From positions 190,347 through 254,346 of the forward strand of contig JAAOMT010000777.1 in the NCBI GenBank assembly GCA_016748015.1: 64,000 bases of DNA. Reading direction: 5' to 3'. Each line of letters starts with the position of its first letter. The first letter of the stretch is position 1. The position numbers were made by a program, and so were the translations under genes. Source of the stretch: Geosiphon pyriformis. Taxonomy: Eukaryota > Glomeromycota > Glomeromycetes > Archaeosporales > Geosiphonaceae. Shown piece after piece: positions 20,728 through 32,499 of this stretch. Under the pieces are notes generated by a model, which was given only the letters and a program-made list of their open reading frames with translations, had not been told where the DNA came from and did no database searches.

Positions 20728-21598
20728 TGTTATTCATAGAATATAGGAAATATATTAGTATATAAATTAGCCATCAGAAGTAGCCATAGTAAATATGGAA
20801 TTCCAGGATTCCTCTTAAGAGAAATTGCAAAATTCCAGGAATTTCAGAATTCTTGTACAAAAAATCACAGGATTCCAGAATTCCAGAATTTCTCTCAAAA
20901 AAAATTACAGAATTCCAAAAATTCCAGGATTTCTGGTGTGAAAAATTGAGGAATTGAGGAATCTCAATTATGTATATATAGTGGTAGTATTAGAAGCAAA
21001 AAAGACAGACATCTCTATTTAGATTTGATTTAAGCAACCTTCTAGTTCCCAAATATTAATAAATAAATATTTACTATTACAAATATATTCTCCACTATTA
21101 ACACTTCATATTAATAATTATTGACACTTAACTACACTAGAACAATAGTTCTTGATCATGACTATTGATGGGATACTAATTTGCAAATTACCTTGGCTTA
21201 TTTTTTTACTTCTTTTATTTTCTTTTTTTATCTTTTTTTCTTTGATTTTTGTTGTATACTAATTGATTAAAAATTAAGTGCTGAATTATTGACATCACGG
21301 ATAGCCTGATAAAAGACCCAGAAATAAGAGTAATGAATATATATATATTAATGGATAGCTTATCAAAAGAGCATAACTGCCAGATTAAACCAGCTACTAT
21401 GCTAAAGATAGAAATTGGGAAAAACAATTTACCAACAAACCACATTATCATTGAATCTCTGTTCATTATACAAAAAACTCAACCAAAACCTTTAGATACA
21501 AACAATACCTTCAGATTATCATTATCACAAATAGCTTCTGAGCACCAAGTTACAGATTTGTTATTTAATTTGAGACCTCTAAATAATTATCTATAATA
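20728..21598 (+). repeat. 3' LTR of element E (871 bp)
   Basis: It starts TGTTATTCATAGAATATAGG and ends CTATAATA, a decayed CTGTAACA. Differences from the 5' LTR (11489-12360) are mainly G/A and C/T. The TCAC duplication follows at 21599. Confidence 0.92.
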
Positions 21599-21602
21599 TC
21601 AC
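21599..21602 (+). repeat. 4-bp target duplication (TCAC) right of E
   Basis: Partner of 11485-11488. Confidence 0.9.
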
Positions 21603-23440
21603 ACCACTAATCACAGAAATAAATAGGGAAATTGAAAAATACACCAAACAAAAATTTCTTATTATGTTTGCTAATAAAAGAAAAGGAAGACTATAAACAT
21701 CAGCAGGAACTCCAAAGCAAATCCAACTACCCACTTGGAAGAAACAAAGATTTGATTCTCTGGCCAATCCATCATATTATCACACATTTGAAAGCACTAT
21801 CAATATAACATTAAAAGGCACATTTATCACAAACACAACCATATTATTGAACAAAATCTCATTCCAAAATAAACAAAAGAAAACAGAATTATTAGAAACA
21901 TATGGCAATTACTTTGAGAGATTTAAATCATAATTTCCAACACCATCAGGAATTTGATCACCACCACTACAACCAGATTTCAGAGCCATTAGTCCTTGGG
22001 AAATAACTGACTCTGAGGAAGAAGAAGATAGTAATCAAGAAAATAGTAACCAAAACACGATCTTAAAAAAACCAGAAATTGAGACTTTGGTTAATCAAAC
22101 CCCAAAAAACCAGAATGATTGAAACCCTGACATTAATAATCAACAATACTTACCTCTAGTAATTATGATCAATCCACCACCAGCTCTACCAATTGCCGAA
22201 CAGCAACAACAGCCACAATCACTATCCCAACAACAAATCCAGCAGCAACCACAACAACAACTAATGGCTTATGCTCCAATTGCCAAAATAGAGAAATTTA
22301 CCAGCGAAGAGGATAACACCCAAGTATGACTCAATAATGTGGAAAAAGCCATTACAGCCAATGAATGGAATGACAACAGAGCCCTTCAAGCAATTTCTTA
22401 TTTTCTACAGGATACTACTGACTCATGATATCAGAGTTTAACTGCTAAACTTCAAACATTCCAGGAATTTAAAATTGCATTTTTGGGATATTTCAGTAAT
22501 AATAACAGTATTAATCACCTAGCCAATGTCTTCACTACAATCAAACAGGGAGAAACTGAAGCAGTTACCACTTACTTGAGATGCTTTCACAGAGACTTAC
22601 ACCAAATTCAAACAATTCAAGCTGATTATTTTACAGTGCCACAGATCCTAAACCAGTTTATTTGTGGACTGTGCAGTAGTCTTCTTCAATGCATACATTC
22701 AATGCATTCACAAACTCTTCAGAATGCAGTTACCAACACAAAAGATTTTGAATTGGCAGAACTTGAAGCAAACCATGCTCAAGCCATTAACTTAGTCATG
22801 AATGAATCATCTAACTTGGATTCCAAATTGAAACAACTCAATAATTCAATTAATCAGAAATTGGAAGGATACTTAGCTGACAATTGCATAATTTATTAAC
22901 CATCACAATAACACAATAACTCAGAAAACATGAATCATTTCCAAAATCAGTCATGTCCATTATCATCATTTTCTTCTTCAAATCAGCTGTGGCAACAGGA
23001 AATGCATATCTGCCATAACTGTGGTAAACAAGGCCACATTAGAGCTAACTGCCAATTTTATAGTAATAATCTATAATCAGAAAATCAATATTAAAACCTC
23101 AATCACCAGTTTCAAGCTCCAAATTATCAATCCAACCCAGCACCATATTAATTGAGTTATCTACCTATAATGTAATAGCCAATCTATTAACCACCAATTT
23201 ATTAGCCCTCAATACCCATCATTTATCAACCACAGTCCCAATCCATTTATTAGTTGCAGCCTCAGGTAATTTATCAGCCCCAACAAATCCCAAACACTGC
23301 CATAGAACTTATCTCAAAATAGAACCCAAAGGCCAAGACTAACACAACAAAGCTGGAGATCATCAATAATAGTCCATTAATTAATTCTCAGTTCCTTCAC
23401 ACAACTATTAGGATCTTAACAATGGAATTTGGGCACCAGA
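21603..23440 (+). pseudogene. gag of element D, continued after E
   Basis: The frame picks up the TEINREIEKY block lost at 11488. The capsid core is open at 22483-22899 (MGYFSNNNSINHLANVFTTIK ... DNCIIY). A poly-Gln stretch encoded by CAACAG repeats lies at 22200-22260. The zinc knuckle at 23011-23052 (C-H-N-C-G-K-Q-G-H-I-R-A-N-C) is intact. A Tyr/Gln/Pro-rich segment with repeated TATCAACCAC units follows (about 23150-23290). Stops at TGA and TAA positions are scattered. Confidence 0.8.
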
Positions 23441-23449
23441 TACACCCAA

Positions 23450-24070
23450 AATCTGAATTTTCAGAACTATTTAAGTCTCTTGGTTACCCCAGAAGATGCC
23501 ACATCCAACAAATCAGAAGCCAACCAAAAACCACTTACTAACAATATCTCACTAGCAACCATTACAAAAGACAAATTACTTACTGTTATCTTCTTTTTTG
23601 AATTCAAAGAACCAATTGAAATGCTGCTATTCAGTAGAGCTGCTCTAAAATTAAAACCCATCACTGCGATGTATACTGATGCTAAAATTGATGGACAACA
23701 CATTAAACTGATCCTAGACAGTAGATCAGCCAGCAGTATTATTACATGACAATTTATGAACCAATTAAATTGCTGAGTTGATCACGCTGCCAGTACACAC
23801 ATAATTACTGCTAATAGAGCAACCAAAACTCCGATTGGTAAAATAGATAACTTTCCATTTAAAGTCAACAACATCATAATACCAATCAAGGTATTGGTGA
23901 TGGAAACAACTCAGTATTAGGCTCTTGTTGGAAATGACTGGCTGTCAAAAGCCAACACTATGCTCAACTGGAACACCCAAGAACTACAGCTCAGCCAGAA
24001 CAGTCACCACACATGCATGCCAGCCACTTGTGGTGACTTCAAGACCACTCCCAATGACAAACCACTCATT
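23450..24070 (+). pseudogene. Protease of element D
   Basis: The open frame 23429-23749 covers the retropepsin N-terminal half. The active site reads L-D-S-R-S-A-S-S, so Asp and Ser are kept but Gly has become Arg. A TGA follows the IIT motif, at the same place as in E. The rest continues to a GNDWLSKANTMLNW end near 23970. Confidence 0.8.
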
Positions 24071-24279
24071 GAATTAGAAGAAAAAAAAAAACCTATCTGG
24101 GAAGTGTATCAAGTCTCCTAGACTGACACCAAACACAATAAGCTATCACCAGTACTTTCTTGAAATGATAAAGAGAAAAGTAAGGAAGAAAACACAACAG
24201 AAAAAGACACAACTAAAGAAATAACTAGTGGCTGAGAAAAATCCTACTCACATAAGCCACTAAAACAATTGCCACATAT

Positions 24280-24990
24280 TCCACTCAAATGCCAAGATTG
24301 TGGCAAGAAACTTTCTTCCATGGGAGCTTGGATTACACTCAACAAAGATTACTGGATGTGAACCCACTATTATTGCAAGCTGTGCCACCAAAAATGATAT
24401 GGCTACCCAAAATGACAAGGCAAGTGAAACAACAAACCATGTCTCACTTGTAGGGAACAATTACTTGACAAAGGAATATGGAACAACATTCTTGGATGAG
24501 AAAGAATGTGCGACACTTTATGTTAATACATGATTCTTATCAGTAACTGGATAAGTCATAGAATGCCTATTACTGCTGCCTGGCACTGAGCAATCTTTTG
24601 TTTGGACAATTACCCACACAACAAAGATGAGATTTGGCGAATGGAAAATGCCAAAGTAGAAGGCATCATGCCCAGCAAAATATTGGAAATCAAAAACAAC
24701 CCTTTAGAACCAGTCAACATTATTCTAATTCCCAACCCAGATGCTTTCCTGAACCTGGAAGCAGGCCCAGAAGAATTTTATGAACACTATCAAAATTTGG
24801 CACCAATTAGAGAAGAGCAAGAACAGTGCTTAGAAGAAATAAACACCCAATTATGTGACCACTGTTTGATTCCATGTGACTTCCAGTATTGTAATAAATG
24901 TGATCTTATCTACAATCCACCACCACATATGATCTACATGATTCCAGAAAAAAACGAACCAATCAACAACTGCATATTGGAATTAAAATC
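24280..24990 (+). pseudogene. Cysteine modules 1 and 2 of element D
   Basis: Module 1 begins KCQDCGKKLSSMGAW near 24288. Continuing past stops it has THYYCKLC, NKPCLTC and MCDTLC, that is CxxC, CxxC, CxxC and CxxxC. The open frame 24602-25009 then carries CLDNYPHNKDEIW, a GPEEFYEHYQNLAP block and module 2, LCDHCLIPCDFQYCNKCDLIYN (C-x2-C-x4-C-x5-C-x2-C, complete here). This is the best copy for module 2 outside F. The domain is not one I can name. Confidence 0.7.
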
Positions 24991-25189
24991 AATTTTAATC
25001 CTAATTTAAACTCCAACAATAATAACAATGAAGACAATAATTTCAGCTCTACTCAATATAATAAGAAAAATAATGGTAATTCAGACTCCAATTTAAACCC
25101 CAAAACATACATTGCATTTTCTGACCTTTCCAAGAAACAAAAACTCAGATGGTATAGCAACAACAATAAAGGCATTATGCCAGAACATG

Positions 25190-25560
25190 TGCATAATACA
25201 GATGCAGAGTTTGATCTAAGATATCTAAAAAAAGATGCCATTAAATTGAAACTACATTCAAAATAGCACTGGAAATTCTAGCAACAACAATAATACAATT
25301 AACATCTAGAAGTAGCTTAGCCAAAAAGGGAATCAACATCAAAGGAGGAATAATTGATACAGAATACATAGAAAATATCATTGCTATGCTACAAAATAAC
25401 TCAGAAAAGACATATATTATAGATCCAAATGAAAAGACAGCACAAGCAATATTCTTATCTCTGGTGAAAGTAGCTCAATTAGTATTAGTGAAAAACAGGA
25501 AAGAATTAGGGATTACAGCAAGAGGGATATAGGGATTTGGGTCAACAAGTAGAATAGATG
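25190..25560 (+). pseudogene. dUTPase domain of element D
   Basis: AEFDLRYLKKD (motif 1), RSSLAKKGI (motif 2), GIIDTEYIENI (motif 3, catalytic Asp and Tyr kept), EKTAQAIFLSL (motif 4, Gln kept) and GFGSTSR (motif 5, nearly intact) can be read in order. A short deletion after the motif 1 region (near 25255) shifts the frame, and a TAG splits motif 5 from the rest. Confidence 0.82.
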
Positions 25561-25972
25561 TACTAGTTAATATAGCAGAGAAAAAAATTGTTGACAAGGG
25601 AGAAATTATCTCCACCTGTCAACCAATCTTTATTCCACCATATGATAGGTACATGGTCAAAATAGAAAGAAAAGTGAAGAATCAGATTCAGATTTTTAAA
25701 GCAGAAACAAAACTTGTAAATCAGAAAAAATCAGATTAATCAATTTATATATACCAACCAAGAACCACAATTACATCAAAATTCCCATTTACAACAACAT
25801 GGAAGAACTCATTGAGATACCAGAAGAAACCACCATTGGATATTTAACCACCAGAATTAAGGATCAACTATTAGACACCATTACAGACTTTCTACAACTG
25901 TGTGGATATGTAGATATCACATCTTAAACCATATATGAACAAGAAAAATGTTATCTGCTTCAACCAGAACAA
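25561..25972 (+). pseudogene. Linker between dUTPase and reverse transcriptase of D
   Basis: This region has no long open frame but matches the linker open in F (58742-59113). It contains a beta-rich block ending in IPEETTIGYLTTRI, of the kind that precedes reverse transcriptase in many gypsy polyproteins. It holds no separate gene. Confidence 0.65.
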
Positions 25973-26960
25973 TTGGAAAAGATGAACTTGGAAAATCTAG
26001 ATCTATTACAATATATACAACTCAAAATATTACTTAACAACTTCAATGACATCTTTGCAAGTGAAAATAAATTTGGCAAAACTGACATCATACAACACCA
26101 AATCAAGACTGGAGATACAATGCCAATTAAACAGAAAGCATACAGAATACCACCAGCTAGTCATGAGATCATTCATCAAGAAATCAATTGGATGCTTGAC
26201 AACAGGCTAATTCAGTCATCAATAAGTCCATGATTATCATCAGTGGTACTAGTCTGGAAGAAGAATGAAAAAATTTGCTTTTGTGTAGATTACCAAAAAC
26301 TAAATGGAGTAACAAAAAGAGATAACTATCCAACTCCAAAGATTCAAGAACTTTTCAATGCTTTTGAAGGAAAGAAATGGTTCTCAACTCTAAATTTAGA
26401 CAGCAGTTACTGACAAGTAGCTATGAAGCCAAAAGACAAAAAGAAAACAGCTTTTACAACTCAGGAAGAAAACTTTGAGTTTAAAGTAATGCTATTTGGC
26501 TTGATGAATGCCCCAGCCACTTTCCAGCAACTTATGAAAATTGTTTATACTGGACTACTATGGAAATCAATAATTATATACTTGGATAACACCAATGTGT
26601 TCTCAAAAACATTTGATGATCATCTGCATTATCTCTAACAAGTGTTTGAAAGACTAAGAAGAACCAGATTAAAGCTAAATGCAATCAAATGTTTCTTTGA
26701 AAAAACCGAACTTAAGTTTTTAGAATATGTGGTGAGCAAAGACAGAATCAAAACGGATCCAGACAAGATTGAGATTGTCAAGAACTTTCTAGTTTCAAAT
26801 AATATCACAGAATTGAGAGCATTTTTGGGATTTGCTGGATACTACTGCTGCTTTATCAGGAACTTTTCCAAAATAGCTTAACCATTACACCAACTCCAAA
26901 CAAAAAACACCAAATATGAATGGACAGAAACTCAACAAAAAGCTTTTGATACTTTAAGAA
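25973..26960 (+). pseudogene. Reverse transcriptase of element D
   Basis: Three open pieces (25973-26233, 26423-26638, 26642-26881) cover linker, palm and thumb. The catalytic box at about 26578-26600 reads YLDNTNVF: the second metal-binding Asp has become Asn, the same change seen in F and G. TGA and TAA replace Trp and Gln. FLGFAGYYCCFIRNFSK marks the thumb/connection. Confidence 0.88.
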
Positions 26961-27372
26961 GAAAGCTTATTCGAGCCATAGTACTGATATATCCAGATTA
27001 TAGCAAGCCATTTATAATAACAACCAATGCATTTGGTTAAGTGTTGGAAACAGTACTATTACAGAAAAGACTGAATGGAAAAGAGCATCCAATAGCTTAC
27101 ACCAGTAGAAGCTTAAGTCCAGCTGAAAAAAACTATGGAACTCCAGTACTAGAACACTTAGCTATCTATTAGGCTGTCATCAAATGGAAAGAATACTTGA
27201 ATCAGAAGTTTGATGTATACACTGATCACAAAGAATTGACTTCAATTCAGAAACAAAAATTTGGAGATGATTGCCATGTCAGATGGAAAATAGAACTGTC
27301 ACCATTTAATTATACAGTACATTATAAAAAAAAAAATGAAAATGAAAATGCCAATGGATTGTTTTGAATAAG
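26961..27372 (+). pseudogene. RNase H of element D
   Basis: Motifs ITTNAFG (first Asp changed to Asn), SRSLSPAEKNYGTPVLEHLAIY, VYTDHKELTSIQKQKFGD and a NANGL end can be read with stops at former Gln positions (27060, 27170 and others). Confidence 0.8.
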
Positions 27373-27399
27373 ACAAATCTAAAAACATTTCAATCCAAA

Positions 27400-28790
27400 A
27401 ATATAATAAAAAGATGAACATACAAAAATACCAACAACTTCAATATTATATAAATACTCAATTGTTCAAGGAGAAATTATTTCAAAAGAAACAAAACAGC
27501 ATAAAACAACAATCAAAATATTTTATCAATCACCAAAATATACTTTACTGGAAAAACAGAAAGAATTCAGATCAACCAACCAGAATAATTACAGAACCAG
27601 AAAAAGAGACAATATTATTCAACATGTATTCAGATTCAACAGCAAGACATTTTCATAAAAAAACAACCATAAAAAGAACCAGAAAAAAATATTATTGGCC
27701 ATCTATGTATCCAGATATTATCCAATATGTTCAAAATTGTGATGCTTGTCAGAGAAGAGGAGAAACAAAACCCAGTGAACCATTGAGACCAATTAAAGTG
27801 GGACAACCATTTGATTGAATTGGAATTGATTTAATTGGACCATTAACAATAACTAACAGAGGCAACAGATACATTGCAGTAGTCATGGATTATTTTACAA
27901 AATGGCCAGAAGCAAAAGCCATTTAAAGAGCAGATGCAGAATCCATTGCCAAATTTATTTATCAAAATTTAATTTGCCAACATGGATGTCCAAAAAAATT
28001 ATTATCTGATCAAAGAACTCACTTTGTGAATAGAACATTAGCAGAATTAAGCCAGAGATTTGGAATCAAGAGACCATTATCATCATCATACCATCCACAA
28101 ACAAATGGGTTAGTTAAAAAGTTTAACAGAATATTGTGTAAAACAATTACCAAGATCAGTCAAAAAAACCAGGACGAATGGAATTTGTTTATACCATTAG
28201 TATTATTTGCTTATCAGACAATGAAGCAAGACACTATACAAGCAACACTATTTGAATTAGTATACAGTAGAACAGCAATATTACCAGTCGAGATAGAAGT
28301 TAACACTTATTCAGCAAAACCAATAACTGAAGACAATTTTCAGGAAACGTTGCTAAGAAGAGTATATGACTTAATGGAAACACTAGAAAACAAATGGCAA
28401 AAAACAGCTAATAACATTCAAATATTACAAGAAAAACAAAAAGAAAGACATGATAACCAATTACCAGAGAAACCAGTTGAATTCAAGATTGGAGACAAAG
28501 TACTTCTACATTGTACTAAAGCAGAAAAACAATGGAATAGAAAATTTGATCCCAAATGGAACAGACCATTTTACATAAAAAAAATTCTTGAAAATAGGTC
28601 TTATAAATTAAAATGGGACAACAAAATCTTAGCCAAAGCAGCACATGGTAATCAACTGAAACCATATTACCATATAGTATTACCATCCACCAGTAATATT
28701 TTACAATTAGGAGTACAGAGAATACTAGTACAACCAGATAAGATTCCACAAAATCTGGAACCAATCATAATCATTAGACCAAACATGTAA
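27400..28790 (+). pseudogene. Integrase of element D
   Basis: The open piece 27414-27818 holds the N-terminal zinc finger (CDACQRRGETKPSEP). After a few stops, 28026-28790 (254 codons) holds the second half of the core and the C-terminal domain. First Asp (IGIDLIG) is kept and SDQ is kept, but the catalytic Glu is Lys (GLVKKFN). The GPY/F-type segment (FDPKWNRPFYIKKIL) is near 28540-28580. Pol ends with TAA after the RPNM motif at 28790, matching E. Confidence 0.88.
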
Positions 28791-28799
28791 AATTGAACA

Positions 28800-29475
28800 A
28801 TAAAAAGAGTATATAAAGACATGATAGACGTGACAGAAGATTTCAAAAAAATAAAAATCATTTACAACATTCACTCACTAACACAACAACTCTTTCAACT
28901 GATTCAACAACAGAATATAAAAATTACTATCAATTAACAAACCATTTGATACCGAGATACTAAAAAGATACCTAAACACAAAAGTCAAAGAAAAACAGAA
29001 AATATTATTGACAAAATGGTTCTGAAAATAAAATTAACAATAGAGGAACCAACAAGTATTACCACATATCAGGAGTTGACCAAAAAAACTTGGAAATAGT
29101 GAATACATGAATTTCCAAGAAACTTTTGTTATTTTCACTTGGGATGACACTTAAACATTCAGAACTTATACATGGATAAAACAAAACAATTATTTAATAC
29201 AATCATACTGCAACAATTAAAACAATTTGACTACATAAGCAAAAGCCATTTATCAGCTACATACTGGATTTCAAGATAGACCAGAAATTTTACTTAATTC
29301 TGAAATGGATTTCATTACAGTTAACCAAATAAGAAAAATAACCAATGCCTAATTTGAAAAATTACAAAACAAGGTAACACAAGTAATTCTCGAAAAAAAA
29401 GTTCAAGAAATACTTAAAGATAGAGAATTAGAGTTAGAAGATTTAGGAAATCTTAACAGAGCTCAATATTAAAAG
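28800..29475 (+). pseudogene. 3' ORF (ORF3) remnant of element D
   Basis: This is homologous to ORF3 of E but broken by stops and one-base indels. The start region differs by one base from E just after the pol stop, which shifts the frame. The C-terminal LELEDLGNLNRAQY motif is recognisable at 29420-29470. No function is assigned. Confidence 0.65.
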
Positions 29476-29485
29476 GAGGGAATAA
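29470..29485 (+). promoter_or_regulatory. Polypurine tract of D
   Basis: TAAAAGGAGGGAATAA immediately precedes the 3' LTR. Confidence 0.85.
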
Positions 29486-30306
29486 TATTACTCATAGAAT
29501 AAAAGAAAAACATTAGCATATAAATTAGCCAATCAGAAATAGCTGCAGTAAATGTGGAATTCCAGGATTCCTCTTAAGAAGAATTGCAGGATTCCAGAAA
29601 TTTCAGGATTCTCGTACAAGAAATCACAGGATTCCAAAATTTCAGGATTTCTCTCAAAAGGAATTCCAGAATTCCTGGTGTGAAGAATCGAGGAATTAAA
29701 GAATCTCAATTATGTATATATAACAGTAGTGTTAAAAGTAGAAAAGACAGACCTCTCTGTTTAGATTTAATCTAAGCAACCTTCTATATCACAACTATTA
29801 ATAAATAATTATTCAATACCTTAAATCTTCTCTTCACTATCAATATTTTATGTTGATAATAATTGCTAATTAGATCACACTGGAACAATAGCTCTTGATC
29901 ACGGCTATTGACAGGATACTAACTATTATTGTTTTGGCTTATTTGTTATTTTTCTTTTCTTTATATTTTTTCTCTTTTTGTTATTTTTTTTGTTTATTAA
30001 CTTGATTAAAGGATTCATGCATGGAGGAATTGACATCAGGATATAGCACTGATAAAAGACCCAGGAATAAGAGTAGACACTCGGGATTGAAGATATCTTA
30101 CCAGAAGGAATACTGGCCATCATGCTGAGAAAGAAATTGACAAAACTGCAGTTTTGGGAAGCTATGAATAACACAACTATTAAATTTCTGTTCATTATAC
30201 AAAGAACTCAACAAAACCCTTTAGATATTAACACCAGAAATACCAATCAAGCACCAAGTTATGGGTTTGTTATTTGACTTGAGATCCCAAATAATCACTT
30301 GTGACA
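29486..30306 (+). repeat. 3' LTR of element D (821 bp)
   Basis: It starts TATTACTCATAGAAT (TG to TA) and ends CTTGTGACA. It has the GGAATTCC-type U3 and shares with the D 5' LTR the ATCTTCTCTTCACTATCAATATTTTATG region. The CTGT duplication follows at 30307-30310. Confidence 0.9.
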
Positions 30307-30862
30307 CTGTCTAAGTCTAGCATTAAGAACTATTTCTTTCCTCCAAAAACATCAAACAGTTCTTGAATCTTTAAAGTTAGGTAATTATCTCCTTTTGTTA
30401 CTCCATTCAGTTTCTAGTAGTCTATACAAAAGCAGATTTTTTCATTCTTTTTATGGACTAGTACCACTGGTAATAACCATGGGCTCATTGATAGCTGAAT
30501 TAACCTGTTGTCAAGCATCTGATTGATTTCTTAATGAATGATCTTATGACTGGCAGGTGGTACTTTGTATGCTTTTTGTTTGATTAGCATTGTATCTTCA
30601 GTCTTAATCTGGTGTTGAATTATGTTAGTTCTGCCAAATTTATTTTCACTGGCAAAGATGTTATTGAAATTGTTGAGTAATATCTTGAGTTACATTCATT
30701 GAAATGGGTCTAAATTTTCCAAGTTTATCTGTTCTAGTTGTTTTGTTTGGAGCAAATAACATTTTTCTTGTCTGTATATTGTTTGAGATATGATATCTAC
30801 ATATCCACACAGTTGTAGAAAGTCTGGAATAGGATTTGGTGATTGTTTCTCAATTTTGGTGA
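30307..30862 (-). pseudogene. N-terminal reverse transcriptase and linker of C
   Basis: The minus strand continues element C: ICFCIDY-KLNGVTKGDNY, preceded by IKQKAYKVPPASHKI and FNNIFASENKFGRTN. An open piece at 30696-30908 is a linker (LLQTKQLEQINLENLDPFQ). The first base pairs (30307-30310) are the CTGT duplication. The segment is cut at 30862 by the LTR of G and resumes at 40412. Confidence 0.8.
30859..30862 (+). repeat. 4-bp target duplication (GTGA) left of G
   Basis: GTGA here and GTGG at 40412-40415. The uninterrupted F copy reads GTGG at this point, so the left copy carries one G-to-A change. Confidence 0.8.
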
Positions 30863-31733
30863 TGTTACAGAATGGTTCTCTTGTTATATTTAATTGCTGA
30901 TATCCCATTTTAATTGCAATCAGTCTTTTGTGAGTTCCTCAATTCTATTTGTGTGATAATGTCACTGTTATACTGAAGGCTTTCTTTTTAATGTTGCGAT
31001 GTAAGTTATTCTTCAATTTCTGATTGTTGTGTGTGTTTATGTACTCCTTCTCAGAGGCTGAACTGAAATCTACTCACTGTCTGGGGTTTTCTCTGAGGTT
31101 ATCCTTGCAATTGCCTGATGTGTTTTTCTAATTTAGAAACACAGAATGTTAATGGTCTTTAGCACTTTTTTTAATTCTTACAATAAAGCTTTTATCAATT
31201 AGTAACAATGTGAATAATTTTGATCAAGAATTATTCTTCCAAGAGATTCAGTTGATAAATGATAGTTTCATTCAATAAATAATACAAGTAAATTTCTTAA
31301 TACTTTGGGTTGTGATAATTCAGTTTTAAATATTCTTTTTCATTTCTTTTTGATTTAAAAGTTTCTTGGGATATTTAATTTGAAAGTATGATTTAAAGTG
31401 GAGTTTGTTGAATAAAATTGGATCTATTGCTTGATAAGTTATGATTTTTATTACCCAATTTTTCCTAATATTAAAACTACTGTATATATACATGTTTGTA
31501 GTTCTATGAGAAAACACATTGTAATACTTTCTTTTTGATATTTCAATCTGGTGTTTGCTGCTATCACCAGTTGGTGTTGGCTGCTATTGTGAACTGATGC
31601 TTGCCACTATTGCAAGATGGTGTTTGCTACTATGTTAATTATTACTTTTCTAAGATTATTACTGCGCTATATTATGATTGAATAGTTTGTATTATTTTTA
31701 TGATTCTTTTTGCTAAATTCTTAAACTGTAACA
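30863..31733 (-). repeat. 3' LTR of element G (871 bp)
   Basis: On the minus strand it starts TGTTACAGTTTAAGAAT and ends at the TGTTACAG inverted end (plus strand 30863). It has a TATATATA box near 31483-31490 and a degenerate repeat of about 28 bp (TTGCTGCTATTGC-type units) at 31551-31640. Differences from the 5' LTR that I checked are transitions, several at CpG. Confidence 0.9.
31551..31640 (-). repeat. Degenerate tandem repeat in U3 of G
   Basis: Three to four imperfect copies of a unit with GTTTGCTGCTATTGC and ACCAGTTGGTG. The same array is at about 40225-40315 in the other LTR. Like the arrays in C and D it lies between the LTR start and the TATA box. Confidence 0.65.
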
Positions 31734-31748
31734 TTATCCCCTCCTTTT
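31734..31748 (-). promoter_or_regulatory. Polypurine tract of G
   Basis: On the minus strand, AAAAGGAGGGGATAA abuts the 3' LTR. Confidence 0.85.
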
Positions 31749-32430
31749 AAGATTGAGCTCCATCGAAATCAAAGTTAATTTCTTCATTAAATTCTAAGTT
31801 ACTATAGTGGTTCAATACTGTGTTATTAATTTGTTGTTGTAATTCTTGAAATTGTGAATTGGTAAGTCGTCCAATACTGTTGGTTGTTATTATGTTCATG
31901 GTTGAGTCCAACAATAATTTGTGACAGTTTTCAAATGCTTTGAAAATTCTGTAAACTGTTTTTGAATGGAATGTAGTGTTGGTTTTTCCAATGAAAGATT
32001 CTAATAGTTGGATAGTTGTTTTGTCAAACACTCTAGTTGAGTCTTTTGAGTATAATGTTTGTATGTTCAAGTGCTTTCCTAGTTGATAATAACAGTAATT
32101 AATTGGAAATTTCGTTTTCAAGTTGCTAAATGTGTCTGGTGTTAATTCACTTATTTCTATTTCTTCCATTATTAATGTATTGCCCAATGCTATCTCTAAT
32201 TTTTCAGTAACTTTGCTAATAAATTTGTTGTTATATTTGGCAATATTATATGGTTCAAAATTATGTTCTTTTCTTGTTTTTGGATTTTCTATTGTTCTTT
32301 TTATGTATGTTATCTTGAGCTATTAACTGTGATTTCCAGATCGGATTTTAATTGTTGTAAGCTTTCAACTAATTGTTGAGTTATATTGTTGATGTTTTCT
32401 GGAATAAGTATCATTGTTTTAATTTTGACT
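31747..32430 (-). CDS. 3' ORF (ORF3) of element G
   Basis: The long open part is 31747-32187 (146 codons), ending FDFDGAQS just before the polypurine tract. The same frame extends upstream through KVTEKLEIALGN and EHNFEPYNIAKY to about 32330, where a TAG interrupts it; a possible start ATG is near 32415. The frame differs from pol. The product is helical with a Leu/Asn/Thr bias, without membrane segments. ORF3 in families 1, 2 and 3 shares position; 1 and 3 also share the C-terminal motif. The role is unknown, so structural or accessory are both possible. Confidence 0.65.
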
Positions 32431-32499
32431 GCTATTTTGGAATCTTTTGTATGCGTTTTTATGGTTGTTAAATCATTTTTGCTGTGATCTAAGATTAAT

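Larger units (their letters stand above)
11489..21598 (+). mobile_element. Element E: full-length family 1 retrotransposon (10,110 bp) in gag of D
   Basis: E is the innermost insertion and a good reference copy: LTRs of 872 and 871 bp, primer site, one continuous Gag-Pol frame (frame 0 from GTG 12423 to TAA 20013-20015), a separate 3' ORF at 20024-20713 and a polypurine tract. Stops inside the polyprotein are isolated and mostly former Gln, Arg or Trp codons. LTR differences are mostly transitions. Confidence 0.92.
10341..30306 (+). mobile_element. Element D: family 1 retrotransposon inserted in C
   Basis: D is full length with both LTRs (10341-11183 and 29486-30306), primer site, single Gag-Pol frame and 3' ORF. 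Its gag is interrupted by E. Own length is about 9.85 kb after removing E. Point stops and small indels break the frame many times. CTGT duplications flank it. Confidence 0.9.
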
